Below, piece after piece: positions 9,273-17,773 of a stretch of 64,000 bases of DNA. The notes under the pieces are model-generated. The model was given only the letters and a program-made list of their open reading frames with translations, made no database searches and was not told the origin of the DNA. This DNA comes from Caenimonas sedimenti (GTDB lineage: Bacteria; Pseudomonadota; Gammaproteobacteria; Burkholderiales; Burkholderiaceae_C), in assembly GCF_007833165.1 (NCBI RefSeq), contig NZ_VOBQ01000004.1:62001-126000 (forward strand), in the 5' to 3' direction. Position 1 is the first letter of the stretch, and each line of letters starts with the position of its first letter. Position numbers and translations under genes: made by a program.

Positions 9273-10240
9273 TCCACATGCTCCCCACGGGCGCGCGCCA
9301 GCCGCAGGATGAGGCTGACCGAAGCGGCCAGCAGCCCCGCGGCAGCGAGGCCGAGCAGCAGCAACCGGCCCACCCAGTCACCGCCGCCTATGTCGAACAT
9401 GGCCCGGCCCATGCCGGCGACCAGCAGGGTGTCGAGACCCAACGCGACCGCGCTGAGCAGGAAGATGTCGAAGGCGCCGCGCAGCGCGAGTGCCGCCGCG
9501 GCGGCGCAGAAGGCGAGCACGCCCAGTGCGTACATGCCTCCCACGTCGCGCAGGAACAGCCCCCCGATGGACGTCATCGTGATTCCGACCACGGCCAGCG
9601 TGCCGGCCGTTCGCAGGGCCCAGGGGCCCGCGCCGGTGAAGCGCCGCGCCCAGGGACCGAGCGCGGCCACCACGATGCCCATGGCGGCCCAGGCAGCGGC
9701 ATAGACCCCCAGGTCCTGCCGCTCCATCCGCCACCGGTGGCCCGTGTGCGCCTGGACCCAGAGCGAGATGCCGGTCACCGCGACCAGGGCCCAGGGCGCC
9801 CAGACCACATCGCTGCGAACGCCCAGGCACAGGGGGAGGGTCAAAAGCGCCCAGACGGCGAACAGCTGCCACGGGTCGGCGCCGGTCTGGTAAGTCTGGC
9901 CGAAGTACGCGAACAGGCCGCCGGTGGCCAGCAAGGCCATCAGGCCGAGCGGGGGCGCCAGCCGCGGCCGCAGCGCCGCACCGACGCCGAAGGCGAGCAC
10001 CAGCGCCTGCAGCAGGCCGAACCGGCCTGCGCGCCCCAGGGTGTCCCAGTTGGCGGCCAGCCAGAGGATCAGGCCCAGGCCGCCGAGCGCCGCGCCCGTG
10101 ACGGCCACCGCGGGCCAGAGCCAGCGGCGTACCGCCGGGGGCTCGTCCGCCAGGCCGGCCAGCGCGAAAAGGTTTCGCGTGGCGCCGGCATCGAGTGCAT
10201 GGCGATCGGCCAGTTGGTACAAGGCCAGGCGCAGGTTCAT
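9269..10240 (-). CDS. DUF2157 membrane protein
   Basis: Predicted multi-pass membrane protein of 323 residues. It has a short soluble N terminus (MNLRLALYQLADRHALDAGA) followed by about ten hydrophobic segments. The segment ILWLAANWDTLGRAGRF is typical of DUF2157. The start at 10240 is supported by an almost perfect Shine-Dalgarno GGAGGTGATCCC directly before the ATG; a longer frame starting at 10276 has no such site. It forms a two-gene unit with the DUF4401/GDYXXLXY gene. Function unknown. Confidence 0.85.
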   Translation of the reverse strand: MNLRLALYQLADRHALDAGATRNLFALAGLADEPPAVRRWLWPAVAVTGAALGGLGLILWLAANWDTLGRAGRFGLLQALVLAFGVGAALRPRLAPPLGLMALLATGGLFAYFGQTYQTGADPWQLFAVWALLTLPLCLGVRSDVVWAPWALVAVTGISLWVQAHTGHRWRMERQDLGVYAAAWAAMGIVVAALGPWARRFTGAGPWALRTAGTLAVVGITMTSIGGLFLRDVGGMYALGVLAFCAAAAALALRGAFDIFLLSAVALGLDTLLVAGMGRAMFDIGGGDWVGRLLLLGLAAAGLLAASVSLILRLARARGEHVE

Positions 10241-10315
10241 GGGATCACCTCCTGGGCCGGGATCTTGCCCTGCCACGGCCGATGTGCCCCTGGGCGGAGG
10301 CGGAAGTGGCGCCCG

Positions 10316-10332
10316 GCGCCCGCTTCGGGCGC
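10316..10332 (-). terminator. GC-rich hairpin downstream of alpha/beta hydrolase
   Basis: A perfect 7-bp stem (GCGCCCG / CGGGCGC) with a 3-base loop lies 24 bases after the stop of the hydrolase gene and before the DUF2157 start. It has no run of T after it on either strand, so it is at best a weak or Rho-assisted terminator. The rest of the 115-base gap (10241-10355) shows nothing clear. Confidence 0.3.
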
Positions 10333-10355
10333 ATCCGGCGATACCGGCGCGCGCC

Positions 10356-11159
10356 TCAGCGCAGGAAATCCTTCAACGCGAACAGCACCTCGTCGGGCGC
10401 CTCGTTCATCATCTGGTGGCCCCCCTGCACGACGACCGTGCGGCCGTCGCGCGCCTTCGCCTGCAGCGACGCCGCGGCCTTGGGCGGCGTCATCGCGTCG
10501 CGCGCGCCCAGCACGAACAGCACGGGGCACTGCACGCGCGCCATCGCCTCCTCGCCGCCGCGGTAGCTGTCGCAGGCGACGAAGCCGCGGTGGAACACGT
10601 TCACTTCCTTGTTGCTGGCCAGCACGCGCTTCTTCAGGGCCCGCGACGCGCCGTAGATCCAGGTGCCCGGCCCCAGCGCCGAGGGCGGCGGCGCCAGCAT
10701 GGAGTGCGAGAACACGTTGTCCATCTCGATGGCCTTCATGGGGTCGTTCAGCGAGTTCTCCAGCAGCGCGGCCGAGACCCGCATCGGATAGGCGGTACCC
10801 ACCATGGCCAGCTGCGAGACCTTCTCCGGCGCGCGGGCCGCGGCTTCCATGGCGGTGAGCGAGCCGAAGCTGTGCCCGACCAGCGCGGCCTTCTGAAGGC
10901 CGGCGGCGTCCAGCAGTGCCACCACGAAGTCGGCCGCCTCCTCCACCGAGCGCGGCGGCTCACCGCGGCTCCTGCAGTGCCCCGGCAGGTCGGGCGCCAG
11001 CACGTTCCAGCCGTGATGGGCGAAGTAGCGTGTCTGCAGGATCCACACGCTGTGGTCGTTCAGCACACCGTGCACGAACACCACGGTGGGCTTGGCGGCA
11101 TCGAACGGCTTGCCGCCCGTGTAGCAGAAGGTCTGGTGCCCGCGGACGGTGAGTTCCAT
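10356..11159 (-). CDS. Alpha/beta-fold hydrolase
   Basis: Cytosolic serine hydrolase of 267 residues. The oxyanion region VVFVHGVLNDHSVW, the nucleophile elbow VGHSFGS, the acid-containing LFVLGARDAMTPP and the C-terminal catalytic His in QGGHQMMNEAP give a complete Ser-Asp-His triad. It starts 2 bases after the end of metY in the same direction, so it is probably co-transcribed with that gene. The substrate cannot be inferred; the family includes esterases, C-C hydrolases and haloperoxidase-like proteins. Confidence 0.9.
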   Translation of the reverse strand: MELTVRGHQTFCYTGGKPFDAAKPTVVFVHGVLNDHSVWILQTRYFAHHGWNVLAPDLPGHCRSRGEPPRSVEEAADFVVALLDAAGLQKAALVGHSFGSLTAMEAAARAPEKVSQLAMVGTAYPMRVSAALLENSLNDPMKAIEMDNVFSHSMLAPPPSALGPGTWIYGASRALKKRVLASNKEVNVFHRGFVACDSYRGGEEAMARVQCPVLFVLGARDAMTPPKAAASLQAKARDGRTVVVQGGHQMMNEAPDEVLFALKDFLR

Positions 11160-11161
11160 GC

Positions 11162-12463
11162 TCAGCTCCCCGCCTTTTCGGCCGACTTCAACGCGCGCTT
11201 TAGGTCGTCGATGATGTCGTCCGGGTCTTCCAGGCCGATCGACAGGCGGATCGTGCCTTCGGTGATGCCCGCGCCGGCGAGCGCTTCGCTGCTCATGCGG
11301 AAGTGCGTGGTGCTGGCCGGGTGGATCACCAGGGAGCGGCAGTCGCCCACGTTCGCCAGGTGGCTGAACAGCTTGAGCGCCTCGATGAACTTCTTGCCCT
11401 GTTCGCGGTTGCCCTTCATGTCGAAGCTGAACACGGAGGACACGCCCTTGGGCAGCAGTTGCTTCGCCAACGCGTGGCTGGGATGCGATTCCAGCAAGGG
11501 ATGGCCGACCCGCGCGACGAAATCGTGCGCCGCGAGGAACTCCACCACCTTGCGGGTGTTGCTCATGTGCTTTTCCATGCGCAGCGGCAGCGTCTCGATG
11601 CCCTGCAGGATCACCCAGGCCGTGTGCGGGCTCATGCAGGCGCCGAAATCCCGCAGGCCTTCGCGGCGCGCGCGCAGCAGGAAGGCGCCGACGGTGGACT
11701 CCTCGCTGAAGACCATGTTGTGGAAGCCGTCGTAGGGGGCCGTCAGCTCGGCGAATTTCCCCGAGGCCTCCCAGTCGAAGCTGCCGCCGTCGACCACCAC
11801 CCCGCCGATCACCGTGCCATGGCCCGACAGGAACTTGGTGGCGGAGTGGTAGACGAGGTCCGCGCCCAGCTCGAAGGGCTTCATCAGGTAAGGGGTGGTA
11901 AACGTCGAGTCCACCAGCAAGGGCAACCCCGCGTCATGCGCCACCTGCGAGACGGTCGGGATGTCGAGCACGTCCAACCCCGGGTTGCCCACGGTCTCGC
12001 CGAACAGCAGCTTGGTCTCGGGCCGGATGGCCGCCCTCCAGCCGTCGATGTCGCCCGGCTTGACGAAGGTGGTCGAGATGCCGAAACGCCGCATCGTGTA
12101 GTGCAGCAGGTTCTGGGAGCCGCCATACAGCGCGGTGCTGGCGACAATGTGCGAACCCGCGCCCATGAGGGTGGCGATCGCCAGGTGCAGCGCCGCCTGC
12201 CCGCTGGCGGTGGCGATCGCGCCGATGCCGCCTTCCAGCGCCGCCACCCGCTGCTCCAGCACCGCGTTGGTGGGGTTGCTGATGCGCGAGTAGACGTGCC
12301 CGGAACGCTCCAGGTTGAACAACGCGGCCGCGTGGTCACTGGACTCGAACACAAAGGAAGTGCTCAGGTGGATGGGGACGGCGCGGGCGCCGGTCGTCGG
12401 GTCCGGCGCGGCGCCCGCGTGGAGCGCGAGCGTGTCGAAGCCGGGGTCGGAATAGCCGGGCAT
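11162..12463 (-). CDS. metY: O-acetylhomoserine sulfhydrylase (MetY-type, PLP-dependent)
   Basis: Makes homocysteine from O-acetyl- or O-succinyl-homoserine and sulfide in methionine synthesis. The 433-residue product belongs to the Cys/Met-metabolism PLP family: YSRISNPTNAVLEQRVAALEGG near residue 58, and the PLP-binding lysine in HSATKFLSGHG (Lys210). The long insertion near the C terminus and the overall length (>420) fit MetY better than MetB/MetC or MetZ (about 390). The start at 12463 (MPGYSDPGFDTLALHAG) has GGAG 9 bases upstream; the frame extends 15 codons further but without a better site. Confidence 0.92.
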   Translation of the reverse strand: MPGYSDPGFDTLALHAGAAPDPTTGARAVPIHLSTSFVFESSDHAAALFNLERSGHVYSRISNPTNAVLEQRVAALEGGIGAIATASGQAALHLAIATLMGAGSHIVASTALYGGSQNLLHYTMRRFGISTTFVKPGDIDGWRAAIRPETKLLFGETVGNPGLDVLDIPTVSQVAHDAGLPLLVDSTFTTPYLMKPFELGADLVYHSATKFLSGHGTVIGGVVVDGGSFDWEASGKFAELTAPYDGFHNMVFSEESTVGAFLLRARREGLRDFGACMSPHTAWVILQGIETLPLRMEKHMSNTRKVVEFLAAHDFVARVGHPLLESHPSHALAKQLLPKGVSSVFSFDMKGNREQGKKFIEALKLFSHLANVGDCRSLVIHPASTTHFRMSSEALAGAGITEGTIRLSIGLEDPDDIIDDLKRALKSAEKAGS

Positions 12464-12492
12464 GGGGGGAAATCTCCTGTGGCTGTCCTCTA

Positions 12493-12521
12493 TGGAACTG
12501 CCCGGCATTGTGGGCTATATT
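12493..12521 (+). promoter_or_regulatory. Putative sigma-70 promoter for the CBS-domain gene
   Basis: In the divergent gap between metY and the CBS gene, a TATATT (-10, 12516-12521) stands 17 bases from TGGAAC (-35-like, 12493-12498, 3 of 6 consensus). The AT-rich TATATTCTTTT is conspicuous in such GC-rich DNA. It would start transcription near 12528, about 40 bases before the ATG at 12567. Confidence 0.4.
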
Positions 12522-12566
12522 CTTTTCAACGGCCGGCGCATTGAGACCGGGCCCCAGGAGAATCCC

Positions 12567-13031
12567 ATGAAGGTCAGCGACATCCTGCGCGTCAAGGGCG
12601 GCACGCTTTTCACGGTGTCCCCCGACGAGCCGTTGACCCGCGCCATCGACGCCATGGCCGAGAAGGACATCGGCTCGCTGGTGGTCATGGAGCATGGCGA
12701 CCTGGTGGGCATGCTGACCTTCCGCGAAGTGATCCAGTGCATCGTCGCCAACAAGCACGTCGTCGGCAACGCCACGGTGCGCTCGGCGATGGACGACCAC
12801 CCGCTCACCTGCACGCTGGAAACCGAGCTCGACGAGGTCCGCCGCATGATGCTGGACCGGCACGCGCGCTACATGCCCGTGATGGACAAGCGCGTGCTGA
12901 TGGGCGTGATCAGCTTCTACGACGTCGCCAAGACCGTGGTGGACAGCCAGAACTTCGAGAACCGCATGCTCAAGGCGTACATCCGCGACTGGCCGGCCGC
13001 CGAAGACCAGCAGCCTTCGGCGCAGCTCTGA
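12567..13031 (+). CDS. CBS-domain pair protein
   Basis: Small cytosolic protein of 154 residues made of two CBS motifs (about residues 8-60 and 73-130), which together form a Bateman module that usually binds adenosine nucleotides. Typical CBS strings are IDAMAEKDIGSLVVMEHGDLVGMLTFREV and RYMPVMDKRVLMGVISFYDVAK in their short conserved cores. The ATG at 12567 has AGGAG 7 bases before it; an upstream in-frame ATG at 12462 would overlap the metY start region and lacks support. What protein it regulates is not evident. Confidence 0.88.
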   Translation: MKVSDILRVKGGTLFTVSPDEPLTRAIDAMAEKDIGSLVVMEHGDLVGMLTFREVIQCIVANKHVVGNATVRSAMDDHPLTCTLETELDEVRRMMLDRHARYMPVMDKRVLMGVISFYDVAKTVVDSQNFENRMLKAYIRDWPAAEDQQPSAQL

Positions 13032-13048
13032 GCGGGCTGTTCCGCCTG

Positions 13049-14008
13049 TTGGCGGCTGCCGTTGGGGCCGCGGCCGGGCTGGTGCCCTTCGCGGCTTCGG
13101 CCCAGGCCTTGTGCCCGGGCAGTACCGTCAGATTCATCGTTCCTTTTCCCGGCTCCGGCTCCTCCGCCGACGGCATCGCGCGTGCCGTGGCGGCGAAGCT
13201 GGGCGAGGCCTGGGGCAAGAATGTGATCGTGGACAACCGGCCCGGGGCCGGCGGAGTCGCGGCGAACCAGCTCGTGGCGGCGGCGTCCCCGGACGGGTGC
13301 ACTATCGCGCTGGTGACTGCGGCCATCGGCATCAACCCGGCGCTGATGAAAAAGAAGCTGCCGTACGACACGCTCAAGGACCTCACGATGCTCGGCGTGA
13401 TGGTCGACGTTCCGCTGGGATTGTTCGCCCATGCCTCATTGCCGGCGAAGACCGTGCCGGAGCTGATCGCACTCGCCAAGGCGCAGCCGGGCAGCATGAC
13501 CTACGCCACGCCTGGCGTCGGCACCGGATCCCACCTCGCCGGTGAATTGCTGGCGCACAAGACCGGGACGCAACTGCTCCACGTGCCCTACAAGAATGCG
13601 GCTTCGGCGGAACTGGATCTGCTTGCCGGCCGCGTGTCGCTGATGTTTGCCGCGGTCTCCTCCGAGGTGGAGCAGGTGAAGGCGGGCAGGCTGCGCCTGG
13701 TCGCCGTCACCGGCGACAAGCGCCTGGCCGGCTTCCCTGATGTGCCGGCGATCGGCGAGTCCGTACCTGGCTACAGCATGGGCAGCTACTTCGGGGTCAT
13801 CGGGCCGGGTGGCATGGACAAGGCGCTGGCCGGGCGGATCTCACTGGACATCGCCCAGGCTTTGCAGACGCCCGAGCTCCAGCGGCAGCTCGCCGCGCGG
13901 CAACTGGTGGCTGTCGGCTCCTCGCCCGAGGCTTTCGAGCGCCTGGTGCGCAAGGAAATGCAGGAGATGGGGAAGCTCGTCGAAAGCGCGGGCATTCGCA
14001 TCGATTGA
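13049..14008 (+). CDS. Bug-family tripartite tricarboxylate transporter (TctC-like) binding protein
   Basis: Periplasmic solute-binding protein of the Bug/TctC family, which is greatly expanded in Burkholderiales. It has the family patterns FIVPFPGSGSSADGIAR, VIVDNRPGAGG, HVPYKNAASAELDLLAG and MFAAVSS. A signal peptide ends at ASAQA. No ATG is available: in-frame candidates are TTG 13049 (chosen), CTG 13028, which overlaps the stop of the CBS gene, and CTG 13037. The CTG at 13028 would give a better signal peptide with a basic residue (SGLFRLLAAAVGAAAG). No TctA/TctB membrane genes are adjacent, so it is an orphan. About 319 residues. Confidence 0.85.
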   Translation: MAAAVGAAAGLVPFAASAQALCPGSTVRFIVPFPGSGSSADGIARAVAAKLGEAWGKNVIVDNRPGAGGVAANQLVAAASPDGCTIALVTAAIGINPALMKKKLPYDTLKDLTMLGVMVDVPLGLFAHASLPAKTVPELIALAKAQPGSMTYATPGVGTGSHLAGELLAHKTGTQLLHVPYKNAASAELDLLAGRVSLMFAAVSSEVEQVKAGRLRLVAVTGDKRLAGFPDVPAIGESVPGYSMGSYFGVIGPGGMDKALAGRISLDIAQALQTPELQRQLAARQLVAVGSSPEAFERLVRKEMQEMGKLVESAGIRID

Positions 14009-14127
14009 GAAGAACCAGGCGGTGAATGGCTGGGTCTGCTTCGGCTGACGTTCATGTCGGCAGCGATGCCATGACCCGGCCGCGGCGTGGCGACTATGGT
14101 GAGTCCTTCGCAACGAAAGGAATTGAA

Positions 14128-14613
14128 ATGAACGATCCCGAGAAGAAGACGGCAGGCAAGGCAGCGGGCGCCGTGGGCGGGGCGGCGGCCGGTGGCGTGG
14201 TGGGCGGGGCAACCGCCGGCGCCCTGGCGGGCGGTGTGACCGGGCCGGTGGGCGCCGCGATCGGCGCGGCCGTCGGCGCCGTCGCCGGTGCCGTCATGGC
14301 GCGGAAGGCGGACCCCGCCATCGAAGACAGCTACTGGCGCGAGAACCACCAGACCCGGCCGTACGCCAGCAAGGACGTCGGCTTCGACCACTACCAGCCC
14401 GCGTACCGGGCCGGTGTCGAATCCTACAACCGCAACCCGAGCCGCACGTTCGACGAGATCGAGCCGGAACTGGGCCGCGACTGGAGCCGTGCGCGCGGCA
14501 GCTCGTCGCTGGAGTGGGAGCATGCCCGGCCGGCGGCGCGCGACGCCTGGGAGCGGGTGAGCAATGCGGCCGAGCGTGCCATCCCCGGCGACTCGGACAA
14601 GGACGGCCGCTGA
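14128..14613 (+). CDS. Glycine-zipper domain protein
   Basis: Protein of 161 residues. Residues ~10-60 are a glycine-zipper region of repeated GGxxxGG/AGxxxG spacing (GAVGGAAAGGVVGGATAGAL), able to pack helices in a membrane. The C-terminal ~100 residues are polar and tyrosine/arginine-rich, with a SYWRENHQTRPYAS...FDHYQPAYRAGVE pattern seen in uncharacterised, stress-related betaproteobacterial proteins. The start at 14128 has GAAAGGA 7 bases upstream. The 119-base gap before it contains nothing obvious. Function unknown; a role in envelope stress is only a guess. Confidence 0.8.
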   Translation: MNDPEKKTAGKAAGAVGGAAAGGVVGGATAGALAGGVTGPVGAAIGAAVGAVAGAVMARKADPAIEDSYWRENHQTRPYASKDVGFDHYQPAYRAGVESYNRNPSRTFDEIEPELGRDWSRARGSSSLEWEHARPAARDAWERVSNAAERAIPGDSDKDGR

Positions 14614-14695
14614 CGCGGTGAGCCGGGGCCGCCCCGGGCCGGAGTGGTCCCGCACCTGACCAGTGCGGCCGTGGCCGGATCTGCCAAGATGCTGC

Positions 14696-15766
14696 ATGGA
14701 CGCCGCCGTCGCTGCCTGGATCGCCAAGCTCCTGCGCGGGGTGGAATTGCCGCCGGCCGGCCAGGAGGCCGCCAACCGCATGGCACTCGAAGGCTTGACC
14801 TGGCGGGCCATGGCGGACGGAAGGCACGAATTGCGGCTGCGAACCCTGGAGATCGCTTCGATCCAGCTGGCCTCCGGGCCGCACACCATGGCGCTGGGCC
14901 GCCTGGTCGTGCAGGGGCTCGTGGGTCAGCTGCGCCTGGACGGAGCCAAACCTGAACTGATCGCGCTGGAGGCTGCCAGCGCCGAGCTGACGGATCTGGC
15001 GCTGCAGGGGCCGCTCAGCTTTTCGGCGCCAGCCGGTGCCGGCCCCTGGAAGCTCGGCCCACTCGCCGAAGCGAATGGCACCGTCCGAGCCGAGATCATC
15101 GACGCGCACCTCCTGTTCGACGCCGACGTGACGGTGCCGGTCCGGCACGGCCGGATCGATTTCAAGGACGCTACCGTCGAGCATGTGGGCCCGGACTCCC
15201 GCATGGGCGTGAGCCGGCTCGGGATCTACGTCGACGCGCCGAACGGCCGCAGCTACCTGTACCAGTTCCCGGTGACACCGCTGACCGGGGTGGAGTTCGA
15301 GGAGCGCGGCGCGCTGCTGGGCGCGGTCTCGGACCGCGGGGCCCTCCTGCTGCAGGCGTTCGCGGAGGCGACGATGAGCCAGGCGCTCCACGGACCCGGC
15401 CTGGGCCTGACCGCGCAGGCGCGCCAGATCCTGGACCGGACCGCGATCGAAGGCGAGGTGCGGCTGGGCGACGGGGCGCTCGCCATGCCGGGCCTGGAGG
15501 CCGAATTCACCGGGCGTGCCCAAGGCCGCAACGCGGTTCGCCTGCATTCGGAGGCGGTGGGTCGCGGCGTCACTTGCGACATTCCCTCGCTGGCGGTCCG
15601 GCAGGTGTTCGCGAAGATCGGCGGCGCGCCTTTCCGCTGCGACGACATCGCGGGTGCCATGCTGCTGCGGCTGTCGGTGGCCGGGACGACGTTGAATGGC
15701 AAGACCACCTGGCCGAAGCTCGAACTTCGAGGGCTGCGCTACGCGGGCGACACGTCGTCGCGCTAA
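14696..15766 (+). CDS. Uncharacterised protein
   Basis: Hypothetical protein of 356 residues, starting at the ATG of MDAAVAAWIAKLL (14696). No transmembrane segment or signal peptide is obvious. It consists of alternating beta-like stretches (LRLRTLEIASIQLASG, LGRLVVQGLVGQLRLDG, ATVEHVGPDSRMGVSRLGIYV) that resemble the repetitive beta-rich build of AsmA/DUF-type proteins, but I do not recognise the family. Its stop overlaps that of the convergent PHB depolymerase gene by 4 bases. The codon use is like its neighbours. Confidence 0.7.
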   Translation: MDAAVAAWIAKLLRGVELPPAGQEAANRMALEGLTWRAMADGRHELRLRTLEIASIQLASGPHTMALGRLVVQGLVGQLRLDGAKPELIALEAASAELTDLALQGPLSFSAPAGAGPWKLGPLAEANGTVRAEIIDAHLLFDADVTVPVRHGRIDFKDATVEHVGPDSRMGVSRLGIYVDAPNGRSYLYQFPVTPLTGVEFEERGALLGAVSDRGALLLQAFAEATMSQALHGPGLGLTAQARQILDRTAIEGEVRLGDGALAMPGLEAEFTGRAQGRNAVRLHSEAVGRGVTCDIPSLAVRQVFAKIGGAPFRCDDIAGAMLLRLSVAGTTLNGKTTWPKLELRGLRYAGDTSSR

Positions 15767-16974
15767 CCGAGCGCGTTGTGGATCACCTCCCGCAGCCGCG
15801 GATAGATCTGCCCGTTCCACTTGCGTCCGCTGAACACCCCGTAGTGCCCCACGCCCGTCTGGATGTGATGCACCTTCATGTAGGGGCGGATGCCCGTGCA
15901 CAGGTCCTGCGCGGCCACGGTCTGGCCCACCGCGCAGATGTCGTCCCGCTCGCCTTCCACCGTGAACAGCCAGGTCCGGCGGATCGCCTCCGGCCGCACG
16001 GGCCGTCCGCGCCAGGTGAGTTTGCCGGCGGCGAGATCGTAGGTCTGGAACACCTTTTCCACCGTCTCGAGATAGAACTCCGCCGGCAGATCGTTCACGG
16101 CGAAGTACTCGTCGTAGAACACGCGGATCACGTCGGCCTTGTCGACCTCGCCGTCCACCAGGTGCTGGTACAGGTTGCGGAACTGCTGCTGGTGCCGCTC
16201 GAGGTTCATGCTCATGAAGGCACTGAGCTGCACGAAGCCGGGATAGACGCGCCGCAGGTGACCCCTGTGCGGCGGCGGGACGTGGGAGATCAGGTTCTTC
16301 TCGAACCACCCGATCGGCTTGCTGGTGGCCAACTGGTTCACGCCCGTCGGGTTCACACGGCAATCCACCGGGCCGGCCATCAGCGTCAGGCTGGCGGGCT
16401 GGGCGGGGTCGCCGTCTTCGGCGAGCAGCGCTGTCGCCGCGAGTGCCGCGACGCAAGGCTGGCAGACTGCCACCACATGCGCGCCGGGCCCGATGTGCCG
16501 CAGGTACCGCATCATGTAGTCGACGTAGTCATCGAGGCCGAAGCCGCCTTCGCGCAGGGCGACGTCGCGCGCGTTGTGCCAGTCGGTGATGTAGACGTCG
16601 TGGTGCTGCAGCAGGGTGCGCGCTGTTTCGCGCAGCAGGGTCGAGAAGTGGCCGGAGAGCGGGGCCACCAGCAGTACCGGCGGCTGGCCGGTGACGCCGG
16701 TCTTGCGGAACCGCAGCAGCGTGCCGAAGGGCAGGGTGAGCGCCTGTTCCTCGACCACCGGGATGTCCTGCTCGCCGGAGCGGACGGTGTGGATGCCGTA
16801 CGCCGGCCGGCTGTGGGTGAGGCGCATGCGTGAGAACACGTCGAGCGCCGCGGAGATCTTGCGCAGCGGCCAGCCCTCCGTGTTGCCGAACCAGAACAGC
16901 GCGCTCTGGTGCTGCGCGAACAGTCGCAGCGGTGAGAGCAGGTCCGTCTGGGCCTGGTAGGCGTGATAGAGCAT
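15763..16974 (-). CDS. phaZ: Intracellular polyhydroxyalkanoate depolymerase
   Basis: Degrades stored polyhydroxybutyrate granules inside the cell. The 403-residue product from MLYHAYQAQTDLL matches the PhaZ1-type intracellular depolymerases of Ralstonia: the lipase-box serine is replaced by cysteine in VAVCQPCVA (nucleophile Cys171), with Asp344/345 in GERDD and His377 in GVGHYGVFSGRKWN completing the triad. There is no signal peptide. The gene is divergent from the GST gene; the 139-base gap carries a sigma-54-like promoter pointing towards the GST. No phaC or phasin gene is in the window. Confidence 0.93.
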   Translation of the reverse strand: MLYHAYQAQTDLLSPLRLFAQHQSALFWFGNTEGWPLRKISAALDVFSRMRLTHSRPAYGIHTVRSGEQDIPVVEEQALTLPFGTLLRFRKTGVTGQPPVLLVAPLSGHFSTLLRETARTLLQHHDVYITDWHNARDVALREGGFGLDDYVDYMMRYLRHIGPGAHVVAVCQPCVAALAATALLAEDGDPAQPASLTLMAGPVDCRVNPTGVNQLATSKPIGWFEKNLISHVPPPHRGHLRRVYPGFVQLSAFMSMNLERHQQQFRNLYQHLVDGEVDKADVIRVFYDEYFAVNDLPAEFYLETVEKVFQTYDLAAGKLTWRGRPVRPEAIRRTWLFTVEGERDDICAVGQTVAAQDLCTGIRPYMKVHHIQTGVGHYGVFSGRKWNGQIYPRLREVIHNALG

Positions 16975-17048
16975 GCGTGGCCTTCCGCCGGTGAATGCAC
17001 CAAGGCAGGCAAGTTGCGGGCCAGGGTTCAGACCAGGGCGCACCGGAC

Positions 17049-17063
17049 TGGCACAACGCTTGC
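17049..17063 (+). promoter_or_regulatory. Sigma-54 (-24/-12) promoter upstream of the GST gene
   Basis: TGGCACAACGCTTGC has the exact -24 (TGGCAC) and -12 (TTGC) elements with the required 5-base spacing. Transcription would begin near 17075, leaving a ~40-base leader before the ATG at 17114. Sigma-54 promoters need an activator ATPase; none is encoded in the window. Confidence 0.6.
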
Positions 17064-17113
17064 GTGATGCCCTGCCAAGGGGACGACACGGCCCCGCATT
17101 GGAGCTCGCACCC

Positions 17114-17770
17114 ATGGCCAAGGCCGTCCTGACGATCAGCAGCAAGAACTACGGCGCCTGGGCCCTGCGGGGCTGGCTCATGGCCCGGCTGGCCGGCCTG
17201 GATTTCACCGAGAAGGTGATTTCCCCGGATGACCCGGCGATGAAGGCCGAAATGCTGCTGCTCTCTTCGTCGGTGCTGGTGCCGGCGCTGAAGCACAACG
17301 GCATCGAGGTCTGGGACTCGATGGCCATCGGCGAATACCTGAACGAGATCAAGCCGAAGGCGGGCCTGATGCCGGCCGACCCCAAGGCGCGGGCGCACTG
17401 CCGCTCGATCTGCGGCGAGATGCATTCGGGCTTCGCCTCCATGCGCGGGGCCTTGCCGATGAACATCAAGGCCCGCTTTCCCAACTTCAAGATCTGGTCA
17501 CGCGCCCAGGCCGACATCGACCGGGTGCTGGCGATCTGGAAGGACTGCTTCGGCAAGTACGGCGGCCCTTTCCTGTTCGGCAAGCAGCCCTGCATCGCGG
17601 ATGCGATGTACGCGCCGGTGGTGACGCGGTTCCTCACCTACGACGTGGCGCTGGACAAGGCTTGCGCGGCCTATTGCAAGCGCGTCATGGAACTGCCCGC
17701 GATGCAGGAATGGGTCAGCGCCGCGCAGAAGGAGCCGGACGAAATCGACGAGTTGGACGCCGAGTTTTGA
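17114..17770 (+). CDS. Glutathione S-transferase family protein
   Basis: Cytosolic protein of 218 residues with a thioredoxin-like N-terminal domain (~1-80) and a helical C-terminal domain. The N terminus reads SSKNYGAWALRGWLMARLAGLDF, and the cis-proline/gamma-Glu site is LVPALKHNGIEVWDSMAIGEYL. The SKNYSxW-type start resembles the YghU/maleylacetoacetate-isomerase-like group of GSTs. Substrate unknown. A sigma-54-type promoter stands 51 bases upstream, which would be unusual for a GST and suggests conditional expression. Confidence 0.85.
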   Translation: MAKAVLTISSKNYGAWALRGWLMARLAGLDFTEKVISPDDPAMKAEMLLLSSSVLVPALKHNGIEVWDSMAIGEYLNEIKPKAGLMPADPKARAHCRSICGEMHSGFASMRGALPMNIKARFPNFKIWSRAQADIDRVLAIWKDCFGKYGGPFLFGKQPCIADAMYAPVVTRFLTYDVALDKACAAYCKRVMELPAMQEWVSAAQKEPDEIDELDAEF

Positions 17771-17773
17771 GCC

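Noticed and set aside
12462-12566. Upstream ATG (12462) extending the CBS protein by 35 residues
   Set aside because: It would overlap the divergent metY start and includes the likely promoter; the ATG at 12567 has a proper AGGAG.
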